Shown here in pieces: positions 52,055-60,705 of a stretch of DNA of 64,000 bases (its first letter is position 1; each line of letters starts with the position of its first letter). The DNA comes from CBDBBY01 sp965205055 (GTDB lineage Bacteria > Pseudomonadota > Alphaproteobacteria > Rhodobacterales > Rhodobacteraceae). The position numbers were made by a program, and so were the translations under genes. The stretch lies in contig OZ242030.1 in the NCBI GenBank assembly GCA_965205055.1, forward strand, positions 2,790,001-2,854,000, in the 5' to 3' direction. The notes beneath the pieces were generated by a model. The model was not told the DNA's origin and made no database searches. It saw nothing but the letters and a program-made list of their open reading frames with translations.

Positions 52055-53745
52055 GCGGCATGACAGGCGGCGAAGCCGTCTACCGGCAATTGTCGGCATG
52101 CGGAGTCAAGGCGGTGTTCGGCGTGATCGGCGGCTCCATGCTCGAGCTCTACGATTCAATCTATCGCGGCGGCGAAATCAGATACATCGGCGCAAGAGAC
52201 GAGCGGTCCGCCGGCCTCATGGCCGACTCGTACGCGCGCATATGCGGAGGGCCCGGCGTCGCTCTGGCGGCCCAGGCCGGGCCGGGCGTGGCGAATTTCG
52301 CGACAGCGGTGGCTGAAGCCCATCTTGCGTACTCGCCATTGGTGGTCATCGCCGGTGCCGTTCAGCGATCCGACCTCGGCAAAGACACGTTTCAAGAGAT
52401 CGACCAGGTATCGGTCTTCAAGCGGATATCGAAATTGTCGAAATTGATCGAGGAGCCTGAAGAGCTGCCGCGCGCCGTCTTCGAAGCGATAAATTTATCG
52501 ATGACCGGTCGCCGCGGCCCGGTTGTTCTTCATGTGCCGCGAGATCTGTTTTCAGCCTCCTTGGCCGATCCGGAGATATTCGGTTTCAAGCCGCCAAGAC
52601 CGTTGCAGCCTTCTTCCGACTCGATGCGGCGCGTCGTGCGGATGCTTGGCGAAGCCATGCGCCCGGTGATTGTCGCAGGCGGAGGACTCAAGTGGGGCGA
52701 CGCGGCAGCGGACCTCAGGACGTTGGCCGAACAGCTGAACGTGCCGGTTGTGACGTCCACAGGCCATGCGGATATCATGCCGCACGGGCATCCCCTTTTC
52801 GCCGGCCAGTCCGGGCCGCGCGGAAACCGCGTGGCGGCCCGATTGACCAAAGAGGCGGATCTCATGCTGGCGCTCGGCACCAGGCTCGGATTCAATTCGA
52901 CCTTTCTGAGCCATGAATATGTCGGTCGCGGAGCCAGGATCATCCAAGTGGATATCGAGCCGTCCGCGATTGGGAAATACTTTCCCGTCGAGCTTGGAAT
53001 GGTGGCGGACGCCGGAGCCGTCGCGCGGGCGATATCTGCGGAAGTCTCCCAGCCCATCGAAAGGTGGACGAAATGGACCTGCGAATTCCAAATCGAAAGA
53101 GCTCTGCTTGATCGAGAGCGGGCGCGCGAGGCCGGCAACGACGCGGTTCCGATGCATCCGACCCGCGCGCTCGCTGAAATTCGGGAAGCCCTTCCTCACG
53201 ATGCCATCGTGACGATCGATACCGGAAACAGTTGCTTGCAAGCGGCGGACCGGCTCGCGCACTACCGATGTCCCGGCTTGATTGCGCCTTTGGATTTCGG
53301 GTTGGTCGGGTTTGGCTACGCCGCCGCTATCGGCGCACAGGTCGCCGCGCCGGATCGTCCCGTCGTCGCCGTAATCGGGGACGGAGGCTTCGGCTATGCG
53401 ATGGCGGAAGTCATGACTGCGGTGCAGTACGGCCTTCCGGTGGCCGCCGTGATACTGGACAACAAGGCTTGGGGCGCCGAGAAAGCCTATCAGCTGGAAT
53501 TTTTCGGCGGACGGGCGCTCGGAGCGGATATCGAACACCCCGATTTTGGCCGATTTGCCGAATTATGCGGAGCCGCAGGGCGAAGAGTATCCGAACCCGG
53601 CCAGCTGGGGCCGGCGTTGACGGACGCGCTGGCAAAAAAACGGCCTGCGCTCATCCATGTCGATATCGACCCGACAGCCGTGAAAGCATTGAGAAAAGAT
53701 CTGTTCAATCCGAAACTTGGCGAATCCGGAAACCAAGGTGACTGA
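52051..53745 (+). CDS. Thiamine-pyrophosphate-dependent enzyme (acetolactate synthase/Xsc-like)
   Basis: A 564-residue TPP enzyme of the acetolactate synthase superfamily. The catalytic Glu is E51 in GARDERSAGLMADSYAR; the TPP motif GDGGFGYAMAEV starts at residue 443 and ends in ILDN. The three-domain order (pyr, central, PP) is complete. As the last gene of the methyltransferase-aminotransferase-demethylase operon it is unlikely to be a biosynthetic acetolactate synthase; a 2-carbon aldehyde or 2-oxoacid substrate such as sulfoacetaldehyde is a possibility only. It starts in an ATGA overlap. Confidence 0.87.
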   Translation: MSGMTGGEAVYRQLSACGVKAVFGVIGGSMLELYDSIYRGGEIRYIGARDERSAGLMADSYARICGGPGVALAAQAGPGVANFATAVAEAHLAYSPLVVIAGAVQRSDLGKDTFQEIDQVSVFKRISKLSKLIEEPEELPRAVFEAINLSMTGRRGPVVLHVPRDLFSASLADPEIFGFKPPRPLQPSSDSMRRVVRMLGEAMRPVIVAGGGLKWGDAAADLRTLAEQLNVPVVTSTGHADIMPHGHPLFAGQSGPRGNRVAARLTKEADLMLALGTRLGFNSTFLSHEYVGRGARIIQVDIEPSAIGKYFPVELGMVADAGAVARAISAEVSQPIERWTKWTCEFQIERALLDRERAREAGNDAVPMHPTRALAEIREALPHDAIVTIDTGNSCLQAADRLAHYRCPGLIAPLDFGLVGFGYAAAIGAQVAAPDRPVVAVIGDGGFGYAMAEVMTAVQYGLPVAAVILDNKAWGAEKAYQLEFFGGRALGADIEHPDFGRFAELCGAAGRRVSEPGQLGPALTDALAKKRPALIHVDIDPTAVKALRKDLFNPKLGESGNQGD

Positions 53746-53817
53746 GACGGCCATGCAATTTCCGATAAACTGAACCTCTGTTGCAGGTTGATCGGTTCCC
53801 GAGACTGTTCGCAGTGC

Positions 53818-54318
53818 TCACGTGCCGCTCCGCCAATTCCGGACGGCGGCTTTCTGCGCATGCGTTTCCGGCGAATCCATGTATCGAGATTTTGGGCATG
53901 ATTGCCAGAGCTCATCAAGCCGAGCCAACGCTCGATCTCCCGCAAGGCCATGCCGAGCGAGCCAGCAGCCTACGATCAATCCTGTCCGGCCGATCCCTCC
54001 CCAGCAATGCACATACACAATGTCCCCTCCGTCCAGATGATTGTCGACCGCATCCAGCGCATCCCGAATTTGCCGATCCGATTTCGGCACCGAATGATCC
54101 CTTATGGGAAATCGCAGATGCTTCGCATCGCCGATCTTGTGCGCGTACGGCCGCAACTCCCCGGCCTCCGTGAGATCGACGAATACGGACACGCCCGCCT
54201 TTGCCAATGCGCTTGCCTTTTCCCATGGATCGCCATCCTGCGGGATGGATGCGGGATACTCGCCGGCCAGAAAACGGTCCGGCACGACCCAGTAGCAGTT
54301 GCTTATCGGACGCTGCAT
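53818..54318 (-). CDS. Dual-specificity/tyrosine phosphatase-like protein
   Basis: A 166-residue protein-tyrosine-phosphatase-fold enzyme. The P-loop HCWGGIGRTG (C105, R111) is intact, and the acid loop around LRFPIRDHSVP provides Asp74. The N-terminus ISNCYWVVPDRFLAGEYP resembles small cyclin-inhibitor-type phosphatases found in bacteria. AGGGAT precedes the ATG. It is convergent with the TPP gene. The target, a phosphoprotein or other phosphate ester, is unknown. Confidence 0.85.
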   Translation of the reverse strand: MQRPISNCYWVVPDRFLAGEYPASIPQDGDPWEKASALAKAGVSVFVDLTEAGELRPYAHKIGDAKHLRFPIRDHSVPKSDRQIRDALDAVDNHLDGGDIVYVHCWGGIGRTGLIVGCWLARHGLAGDRALARLDELWQSCPKSRYMDSPETHAQKAAVRNWRSGT

Positions 54319-54408
54319 TTTCTATCCCTATTTGCTTGCAACCCGGATGTGGTGCCGAGCGGCATCGGAACGCGCCGCTGCCATTTGTTCAGTTTCTTCG
54401 ACCCCAAT

Positions 54409-54579
54409 TCAAGCCGATCCGCAAGCAATCACGCTTTCGGCGGGCAATAGAGTTTCGACAGTTTGCACTGCTTGACAGCAAAAACCTTCACCGACACTTT
54501 CCGCCGCGAAAATCTCGGCGAGCATTTTTCTGATCGGCTCGCCGGCCTTGACGCCTCCTGTCCAAATCTGCAATTCCAT
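54409..54579 (-). CDS. Possible small protein, unknown
   Basis: A 56-codon frame starting MELQIWTGGVKAGEPIRKML, with GGGAG about ten bases before the ATG. It lies between the phosphatase gene and the divergent HisD-like gene. It has two Cys (GFCC) and no recognised domain. Support is limited to the ribosome site and protein-like composition. Confidence 0.25.
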   Translation of the reverse strand: MELQIWTGGVKAGEPIRKMLAEIFAAESVGEGFCCQAVQTVETLLPAESVIACGSA

Positions 54580-54713
54580 GTCGTTGTCACTCCCGACCTT
54601 GCGATTGTCTCGGTCCATTGAATCGTCGTCGCCATCTCGGCGATTCGAGCTCTCGGCAACCTTGCAGGTTTGGAGACTTTCCTGAGATCGAGTTGAATTC
54701 ACGGAACCAATCC

Positions 54714-56042
54714 ATGTCAACAGCCATATCCTTGCATATCCTTTCCGAACTTGCGCCGGAACAGCGAGCGGCGTTGTTCAAGAGAGCCGAAAGCGACATT
54801 GAACCCTATCTTGAAAAAGTCAGGCCGATCATTGACGCGGTAAAGTCGGAAGGGGATTCGGCGCTCGCCCGCTTCGCAAACGAACTCGACAAATCACCCG
54901 TAACACCGAACTCAATTGCCGTTCAGCCTGCGGAATTCGACGAAGCGTTTGAGCTCGTCGACGCGGAGATGGTCAAGATCCTTGAGTTCTGTTGCGACAA
55001 TGTCCGTCGCTTTCATGAAGCGCAAATGCCCGAGCGGATTTGGATGAAGGAAATGCACCCCGGCGTCACGGCCGGCGAAAAAGTGGAGCCAATCGAATCT
55101 GTTGCCTGTTACGTGCCGAGAGGGAAAGGCTCGTTCCCGAGCGTCGCGATGATGACGGCCATTCCGGCGGTCGTTGCGGGCGTGCAAAAAGTGGCGATCG
55201 TGACGCCGCCGGGCCCCGGCGGCAAAATCGACGCGGCGACTTTGGTTGCTGCCCGCTTGGCGGACGTCGAGAGCGTCTTCAAATGCGGCGGCGCGCAAGC
55301 CGTCGCCGCTGTCGCCTACGGAACGGAGACCGTGCCGCGCTGCCGGAAGATCGTCGGGCCGGGCAGCCCTTGGGTTACTTCTGCGAAGCGGCTGCTTGCC
55401 GACCACGTCGACCCGGGCATACCGGCCGGACCGAGTGAATCCATCGTGCTTTGCGATGATGCGACGAATGGGCGCGTCGCGGCATTGGATCTGCTCAATG
55501 AATCGGAGCACGGGCCCGACAGCTCCGCGTTTCTGGTGACCGCTGCCCGGAACGTTGCCGAAGAAGCGATCACTGCCATTCCTGTCTATTGGAAACGGAT
55601 GAGCACTCAGCGGGCGGAATTCTCATCGACTGTGCTTTGCAGCAACCGAGGCGGAGTCGTGCTTGCAGACGACATGGATGCCGCGGTCGACTTCGTGAAC
55701 GAGTTCGCGCCGGAGCATCTTCAGATTCATGCGGTCAATCCGCGCGACTATCTGGATCGGATTCGCAACGCCGGAGAGATCCTGCTTGGAGAGCACACGG
55801 CGATTTGCTTGGGGAATTTCACGCTGGGTCCCAACGCGGTTCTGCCGACGAACGCGGGAGCCCGAACCCGTTCGCCATTGAGCGTCCATGATTTCATGAA
55901 GCGCATTTCCGTTGGCGAAGTGACGAAGGAAGGCTACGACCTGCTTGCGCCTTACGCGCATCGGTTCGCGCTCTATGAGGGATTCGACGCGCACGCCAAT
56001 GCGGTTTCCGACCTCAGAAAAAGAGCGAGGTCTGGCAATTGA
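54714..56042 (+). CDS. Histidinol dehydrogenase family protein (HisD paralogue)
   Basis: A 442-residue HisD-family protein. SVACYVPRGKGSFPS, VFKCGGAQAVAAVAYGT, ESEHGPDSSAFLV (zinc-ligand region), FAPEHLQIHA (Glu-His catalytic pair) and THE NAG-type end TNAGARTRSPLSVHDFMK are all in order. No other his gene is nearby, and histidine genes usually cluster in part, so this could be a catabolic relative such as HpsN (sulfopropanediol dehydrogenase). ATG 54714 is used; the frame is open 32 codons upstream into G+C-poor sequence that does not look coding. Confidence 0.85.
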   Translation: MSTAISLHILSELAPEQRAALFKRAESDIEPYLEKVRPIIDAVKSEGDSALARFANELDKSPVTPNSIAVQPAEFDEAFELVDAEMVKILEFCCDNVRRFHEAQMPERIWMKEMHPGVTAGEKVEPIESVACYVPRGKGSFPSVAMMTAIPAVVAGVQKVAIVTPPGPGGKIDAATLVAARLADVESVFKCGGAQAVAAVAYGTETVPRCRKIVGPGSPWVTSAKRLLADHVDPGIPAGPSESIVLCDDATNGRVAALDLLNESEHGPDSSAFLVTAARNVAEEAITAIPVYWKRMSTQRAEFSSTVLCSNRGGVVLADDMDAAVDFVNEFAPEHLQIHAVNPRDYLDRIRNAGEILLGEHTAICLGNFTLGPNAVLPTNAGARTRSPLSVHDFMKRISVGEVTKEGYDLLAPYAHRFALYEGFDAHANAVSDLRKRARSGN

Positions 56043-56269
56043 ACCGGCAAGGGATCGTGGAAATCCGTCTGCGACCGCGAGGTTGTTCGCACATTTGTCG
56101 GGTTTGAATCTGTAGCGGATTGAGCCGACGTTTCCTCCGGCCGGACTTGTTTGGAGCAACCGGATTTAAAATTCCTCATCGCTGCGCATAATGAAAACTC
56201 ACAAGAAGACAACCCTTCCAGGTCGCACAGCCTCGAATTGCACCATTCAATCCATGATTCGGGTTTTTG

Positions 56270-57385
56270 CTATTTTCGAGGAAGCTGGATGTCGTAGCGA
56301 GTGCTTCGACCGCCGCCCTCCAGTTTCTTGAATGCACCCATTTTCAGAAGCTCCGCCAAGTCGCGTGTTGCCGTGGCCTTCGAGCACTTTGTGATCTTTG
56401 AATATTTTTGCGCGCTCATGCCGCCCTTGAAACCTTCCGATCCCTCACGAAACATGCGACCAAGGATTTTGGTCTGGCGCTCATTTAGCCTGTCGACATG
56501 GGTGTCCCAAAACTGTGCCTTGGATAGCACGTAGGAAATTTGCGCTTTGGCTTCACGCTGTGAGTCCAGTACTAGGCCGGTGAACCAGACCAACCATTCG
56601 GTGATGTCCAAGCTTCCTCGGCTGGCGCGCGAAAGAGCGTCGTAATATTCTTGTTGTCTGCCTTGGATTGTCGTCGATAGACTTAGAAGTGCGGGATGTC
56701 CGATCTCCTGCGACAAAGCAATTTCCGAAATCGCGCGCCCGACCCGGCCGTTGCCGTCCGAGAACGGATGAATGCACTCAAAATAGAGATGGGCAACCCC
56801 GGCGCGCACCGCGCCTTTGAGATTCTTGTTGCTGTTGAACCACTCCACGTAGCGCTTCATTTCGGCGGGCACTTGCGCCGAAGGCGGGGCTTCATAGTGA
56901 ATTTTCGTTTTCCCGATGGCTCCTGAAACAATCCGCATCGGCTCAACAAAGGTCCGCCATTTTCCAACTTCCAATCTGCCGCGCTCGTAGCGTCCGAAAA
57001 TGACCCGGTCTTGCCACTCGCAGAGACGCCGCTCGGTCAGCGGCTCCGCAAAATGATCCCGCACGGAGATCATCAGCGCGGCTACGCCATTGGCTCTTTG
57101 GTCTCGAACTGTTTCCAGACTGGCGTTCAGCCCCAGATGGTTTCGAATGGACGAGCGCACGTCTTCGCGATCAAGGTTTTCTCCTTCGATTTGCGAAGTT
57201 TTGACAGCCTCCGAGATCATGCGATCGATCAATACATCTGTTTTCTCCGCCTCGGACAGGTGCTGAACTTCCCCAACCAGTCTGCTTGCTTCCAATGCGT
57301 AGGCATAGACGTTCTGGTCGACGGCGGCGGTGTCCCAAGTAAAATTCGGCCATTCTGCTCGCTGCCAAATGTACGCCATCTTCAC
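56270..57385 (-). CDS. Fic family protein with inhibitory helix and C-terminal winged HTH
   Basis: A 371-residue Fic protein. The active motif HPFSDGNGRVGR is at 206-217. The class II autoinhibitory motif (S/T)xxxE(G/N) is present as T63-S-Q-I-E67-G68, so activity is self-restrained. The C-terminus (QKYSKITKCSKATATRDLAELLKMG) is a winged helix-turn-helix, suggesting DNA binding or autoregulation. It reads away from two related palindromes just upstream (57413-57484). Probable AMP-transferase; the target is unknown. Confidence 0.9.
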   Translation of the reverse strand: MKMAYIWQRAEWPNFTWDTAAVDQNVYAYALEASRLVGEVQHLSEAEKTDVLIDRMISEAVKTSQIEGENLDREDVRSSIRNHLGLNASLETVRDQRANGVAALMISVRDHFAEPLTERRLCEWQDRVIFGRYERGRLEVGKWRTFVEPMRIVSGAIGKTKIHYEAPPSAQVPAEMKRYVEWFNSNKNLKGAVRAGVAHLYFECIHPFSDGNGRVGRAISEIALSQEIGHPALLSLSTTIQGRQQEYYDALSRASRGSLDITEWLVWFTGLVLDSQREAKAQISYVLSKAQFWDTHVDRLNERQTKILGRMFREGSEGFKGGMSAQKYSKITKCSKATATRDLAELLKMGAFKKLEGGGRSTRYDIQLPRK

Positions 57386-57412
57386 CCTTCATTCTCGCGC
57401 TGGAATCACCCG

Positions 57413-57440
57413 TGATCCGATTACGTCTGTAATCGGATCA
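57413..57440. promoter_or_regulatory. Palindrome 1 upstream of the Fic gene
   Basis: TGATCCGATTAC and its exact complement are separated by GTCT (12-bp arms). It lies 28 bases before the Fic ATG. Its inner part CCGATTAC...GTAATCGG is closely related to the second palindrome, which argues for an operator pair rather than a terminator; no T-run follows. Confidence 0.6.
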
Positions 57441-57457
57441 AAATCAACCCCATTTTA

Positions 57458-57484
57458 GAGCCGAATACATGCCGTATTCGGCTC
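57458..57484. promoter_or_regulatory. Palindrome 2 upstream of the Fic gene
   Basis: GAGCCGAATAC and its exact complement are separated by ATGCC (11-bp arms). Inner half-sites CCGAATAC/GTATTCGG differ from palindrome 1 at a single symmetric base. Centres of the two palindromes are about 45 bases apart. Confidence 0.6.
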
Positions 57485-57526
57485 ATCGGATCGGGTTCAA
57501 CCCGTTTTTTGGATGAGAAGGGAGAA

Positions 57527-58324
57527 ATGCCGCTGGTCGAAAGCGGTGTCAACTCTCTGCTCGCCATCAAATGCTACATCGAAAGCTATTGTTGGGCCGA
57601 ATTCCTTTGTTGGCAGGCTTTTCGCGCCGCAGTCCGACCAAAAAAATGGGACGGGCCCGGGGACATCGTGTTCATCCGGTCCGCCGATTCCCATGCCTTT
57701 CATGCGCTTGGCGACGCGCCGTTCCGGATCATAAACATAATGTTCAGGCCCGATACCTCCGCCTATCCGGGCACGCGCTATGCAGACGAATTTCAGGACC
57801 GGTTTTTCTGGCATGTCGGCTCATCGCCTGATGCGCATCAGATCCGAGATCCGCGCATGGAGCGGGCGATCAACTCTACGCTTGAATTGCAAGGCTCCGT
57901 GCGCACGCCGGCACGGATCGAAGAGTTTCCGCTGAACCTTATGACGCGGGTCGCGGATTACGACGCGGCGTTGCCGAACGATGCGCCGAAATGGCTCGCC
58001 GCCGCCTGCGGCGCAGCGCGGTCGCTGTCCGTATTTCGAAAAGGCGCGACCGGATCTGTGCAGGCGGCAGGGTGCGGACATAAGCACGCACGCCGCGAAT
58101 CCCGGAGCCATCTCGGTTTGTCGCCCTCTGAAATCGTGAATCGCATCAGGAAGGAATACGCGGCAATGTGCTTGGGAGGAAGCGACGCGCCTGTCGAGGA
58201 GATTGCGAATGGCTGCGGAATCGAGAATTTGAGCTATTTCTACAAACTGTCCAAATCCCACTATGGCACGATCCCAAGAGGTTGCCGGAAGCGGCATCAT
58301 TTTGATCCGGTTCAACCGCGATGA
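57527..58324 (+). CDS. AraC-family regulator (ChbR-like), possibly decayed at the 5' end
   Basis: A 266-residue frame (from ATG 57527; a TTG at 57509 is also in frame). The cupin-type sensor is visible as WDGPGDIVFIRSADSHAFHA and FRIINIMFRPD. The C-terminal AraC HTH is recognisable: RSHLGLSPSEIVNRIRKEYA, VEEIANGCGIENLSYFYKL, HYGTIPRGCRKRH. Several positions are odd for the family (GHKHARRESRS, KLSKSHYG), and the first ~40 residues do not look like a normal ChbR N-terminus. It may be a decaying gene. It is divergent from the Fic gene across the two palindromes, making it another possible binder. Confidence 0.6.
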   Translation: MPLVESGVNSLLAIKCYIESYCWAEFLCWQAFRAAVRPKKWDGPGDIVFIRSADSHAFHALGDAPFRIINIMFRPDTSAYPGTRYADEFQDRFFWHVGSSPDAHQIRDPRMERAINSTLELQGSVRTPARIEEFPLNLMTRVADYDAALPNDAPKWLAAACGAARSLSVFRKGATGSVQAAGCGHKHARRESRSHLGLSPSEIVNRIRKEYAAMCLGGSDAPVEEIANGCGIENLSYFYKLSKSHYGTIPRGCRKRHHFDPVQPR

Positions 58325-58466
58325 TCATTCGCTGCAGCGGGCCGCTAACCAAATCAATGCAATAAAATTTGAAGAATATCTGCTCAAAAAAGCCGTGTCA
58401 CATTTGGCGATCAATCCGGGCGCGCTTCAGGACCAACCGTAATTGCGACCGGAGCAGAGGCAAGGG

Positions 58467-58849
58467 TCACAGCACGCTTGCGACATCCGTTCGCGCAATG
58501 TCCTTTCCCACATAGAGCAAAAGACAGTCCCGCGTTTTGGCGACTTCATAGACGAAGCAGTCGCAGAAATTTAGTCCGGCAGGGTGAACACCGTTACCCC
58601 ATTGAGCGTAGGCATTGGCAACCTGCCGCGCTGTGGCTGGCGAGACGCTTGCAATCTCAAGATCGAGTCCGTCGAGTAACGCGTTCATTTCTGCGCCAAG
58701 ACCCTGCCGTCCCGCGACGATCAGCGCCTCTGTTACGATCCCGGCGGAAATCAAGATCCGATCATTTGTCGGGAAGCTTCCGCGCAGGTCGCGGCCTCGG
58801 GCTCGTCCAACAAGGTCGCCATCAACACAGAGGTGTCAACCGCGATCAT
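58467..58849 (-). pseudogene. vapC: VapC-type PIN toxin, frameshifted
   Basis: The gene starts MIAVDTSVLMATLLDEPEAA with the first PIN aspartate, then hits a stop after SRQMIGS. A different frame continues with DRILISAGIVTEALIVAGRQ, GLNFCDCFVYEVAKTRDCLL and LLYVGKDIARTD, the rest of the PIN domain with its Asp residues. The total span (383 bases) is one base short of a whole number of codons, so a single-base deletion near 58775 explains the break. A sequencing error is the alternative. It starts in an ATGA overlap with its antitoxin gene. Confidence 0.82.
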
Positions 58850-59103
58850 TTAGGCAAGCCACTGCCGTCGCACAAAAAATCCTGGCTGCGGGCGGCACTG
58901 GCACCCGCCAAACATTTGCTGGCTGCCGCTGTCCGAACCAAGGCAATCACCGTGCGCCGAACCTCGGCGTCAGGCCGCAGACGCACAGGCACCAACTCAA
59001 CTGTAGCTTTGTCATGACGTGTTAGCACTACCTCCTCGCCCGCCTCCGCTCGGCTGACGAGCTCAGTCAACTGCCCTTTCGCTTCGGTAACGGAGATCCG
59101 CAT
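58846..59103 (-). CDS. vapB: VapB-type (Phd/YefM-like) antitoxin
   Basis: An 85-residue antitoxin. MRISVTEAKGQLTELVSRAE followed by AGEEVVLTRHDKATVELVPV is the classic Phd/YefM DNA-binding domain. The C-terminal part, which would cover the toxin, is less conserved. It precedes the PIN gene with a four-base overlap, the usual type II layout. With the toxin frameshifted, the antitoxin is probably an orphan. Confidence 0.85.
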   Translation of the reverse strand: MRISVTEAKGQLTELVSRAEAGEEVVLTRHDKATVELVPVRLRPDAEVRRTVIALVRTAAASKCLAGASAARSQDFLCDGSGLPK

Positions 59104-59472
59104 GGACTTTCTTCTTTCGCGAGGAATCGACGTGTTCCGATTTGGACCATCGTACGGTTCAATTCAAGGTGGGCAGCAAGCCGCCTATCAATCCGACTTC
59201 ACATGCCGTTGGGAACTGCATGAACCTGATGGCAGCAATGGACGGCCGCGATCAACCTTCGTATCCAACAGTCACATCCCAAAGAGGGTAATTTTTTACG
59301 CCGATCCGCAGACGGTCTCACGGCACGGCGCCTGCCGCGCGGTTTTTGGTTCGATTTGTGCGACACCTAAATTCCGCACGGATGTGCCGGGTTGACCGAA
59401 ATGTGCAGGACGGCTCGAACAACCGTAGCCCCGACGCGCTGTTATGCTCGCAGCGGAAACCACGTCGTGTCC
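59104..59472. other. Intergenic stretch, nothing recognised
   Basis: This 369-base stretch lies upstream of the antitoxin gene and downstream of the small membrane-protein gene. A plus-strand frame (59102-59395) has no motif and no ribosome site and looks like chance. Confidence 0.35.
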
Positions 59473-59889
59473 CTATCTCGCCAAGATTGCCGTGAGTGCG
59501 ATCATCACGGCTGAGAGCGAGCCGTAAAAAATGAAGACTGACCAAGACCGAGCAATTCGCCATGCGGAGTCGACCGCCGAGGCATGAATTCGGTAGTTCA
59601 AATCGAACGGGGCGATCGATGACCCCGCTACAATGGCCTCATGGAGCTTGATGTAACACCTTTCAAGGTGGAGATATCTGGCATCCATCGTCCAGAATGC
59701 AACGATTGGAACGAAGCCTCCCAAGCCGATCAGCCAGTGCGGACTGTCCGATAGTCCCGAGAAGACAATAGTCGCCGTGACCAATGACACGGCCCATGTC
59801 TTCATTTGCGCGCTGCTGCCTGCCATGCGGGCGATGACGTTCTGCACCATCTTCAGGTGCTCAACCGACTCGTGGGCCCCGTCTGCCAT
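59473..59889 (-). CDS. Small membrane protein, unknown function
   Basis: A 138-residue protein. After a short amphipathic start (EHLKMVQNVIARMAGSSAQM) come two close hydrophobic segments (WAVSLVTATIVFSGL, WLIGLGGFVPIVAFWTMDA) and a C-terminal one (WSVFIFYGSLSAVMIALTAI), i.e. about three membrane helices. The pattern RMAxxSxxxKxW...D(A/G)xYLxxE resembles small inner-membrane proteins often seen near phage or defence genes. No function is known to me. Confidence 0.6.
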   Translation of the reverse strand: MADGAHESVEHLKMVQNVIARMAGSSAQMKTWAVSLVTATIVFSGLSDSPHWLIGLGGFVPIVAFWTMDARYLHLERCYIKLHEAIVAGSSIAPFDLNYRIHASAVDSAWRIARSWSVFIFYGSLSAVMIALTAILAR

Positions 59890-60365
59890 GGCAGATTGCT
59901 ACCATCCTACCGGGCGAATTTCCAGTGGATGTTTGGATTCGGCGTTTTCTTGCGACGGTTCGGGACCCAGATCGGCTGCACCAAAGAATGAAAATCAGAT
60001 TTCGCCCATCGGATTGCATCGTTCGTTGGCTCTGCGTTCGTTCAATGCGAGGACAGCTCGCAGGACGCTGTTGAAAGCTTCGGATATCAAAACCGTGGCT
60101 TCGATTTCAGGAACGAATTCCAAGATTTTGAAGGCGCACCGGTTTCAGACTTATGGTCTCCTGCAATCCACTTGGCGGGACGAAAGACGACATGATCATG
60201 AATCGGTTTATCGGCATTCAAGCAAATTCTCCGGGTAGCGGAACCGATTTTCCCGCTTGAGCAACTCCTGCATCTGGCAATGGCTGTCGCCGAAGCGTTT
60301 TCGGCAAAGGCATTCAATCAGCGCGAGACGCCTGAAACGGCTGAATGCTTCGGTTGTGAATTCGA

Positions 60366-60695
60366 TTAATTCCCGCTGATCCGTTCTGAGTTCATTGAAT
60401 CGTGCCGCTTGAGGGCGGATTTGGAGTAGAAGTGGACGAGAGGAAAGCCAAGATTATCCTCCACCTCGCGCCACGCCTTGGAATTGATTTCGGATTGCAC
60501 TCGCAGCAACCCGGGGCCACGCGCCAACCCGTTCTTACCGTGGCAGTAGATTTTCACATCAACGACGCGGTCTCCGTCATGATCTATCCTTGGCTCGACG
60601 TCAATCCGGACGATTTCGAAATCGCTGAAGTGCGCTCTGAACGCGTTTTCGGCAATCTTGCGGATTTGTCGCTCGTCAATTTGTTGCTTACCCAT
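60366..60695 (-). CDS. HEPN-cassette partner protein, copy A
   Basis: A 109-residue protein, start fixed by GGAG eight bases before ATG 60695. It contains IAENAFRAHFSDFEIVRIDV, DHDGDRVVDVKIYC and WREVEDNLGFPLVHFYSKSA. The D-x-D-x-x-V-D-V pattern faintly recalls minimal nucleotidyltransferase partners of HEPN proteins, but I cannot confirm the fold. The gene begins ten bases after the HEPN stop and is clearly its partner. Its C-terminus is shorter than in copy C. Confidence 0.6.
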   Translation of the reverse strand: MGKQQIDERQIRKIAENAFRAHFSDFEIVRIDVEPRIDHDGDRVVDVKIYCHGKNGLARGPGLLRVQSEINSKAWREVEDNLGFPLVHFYSKSALKRHDSMNSERISGN

Positions 60696-60705
60696 GTCGG
60701 ATCTC

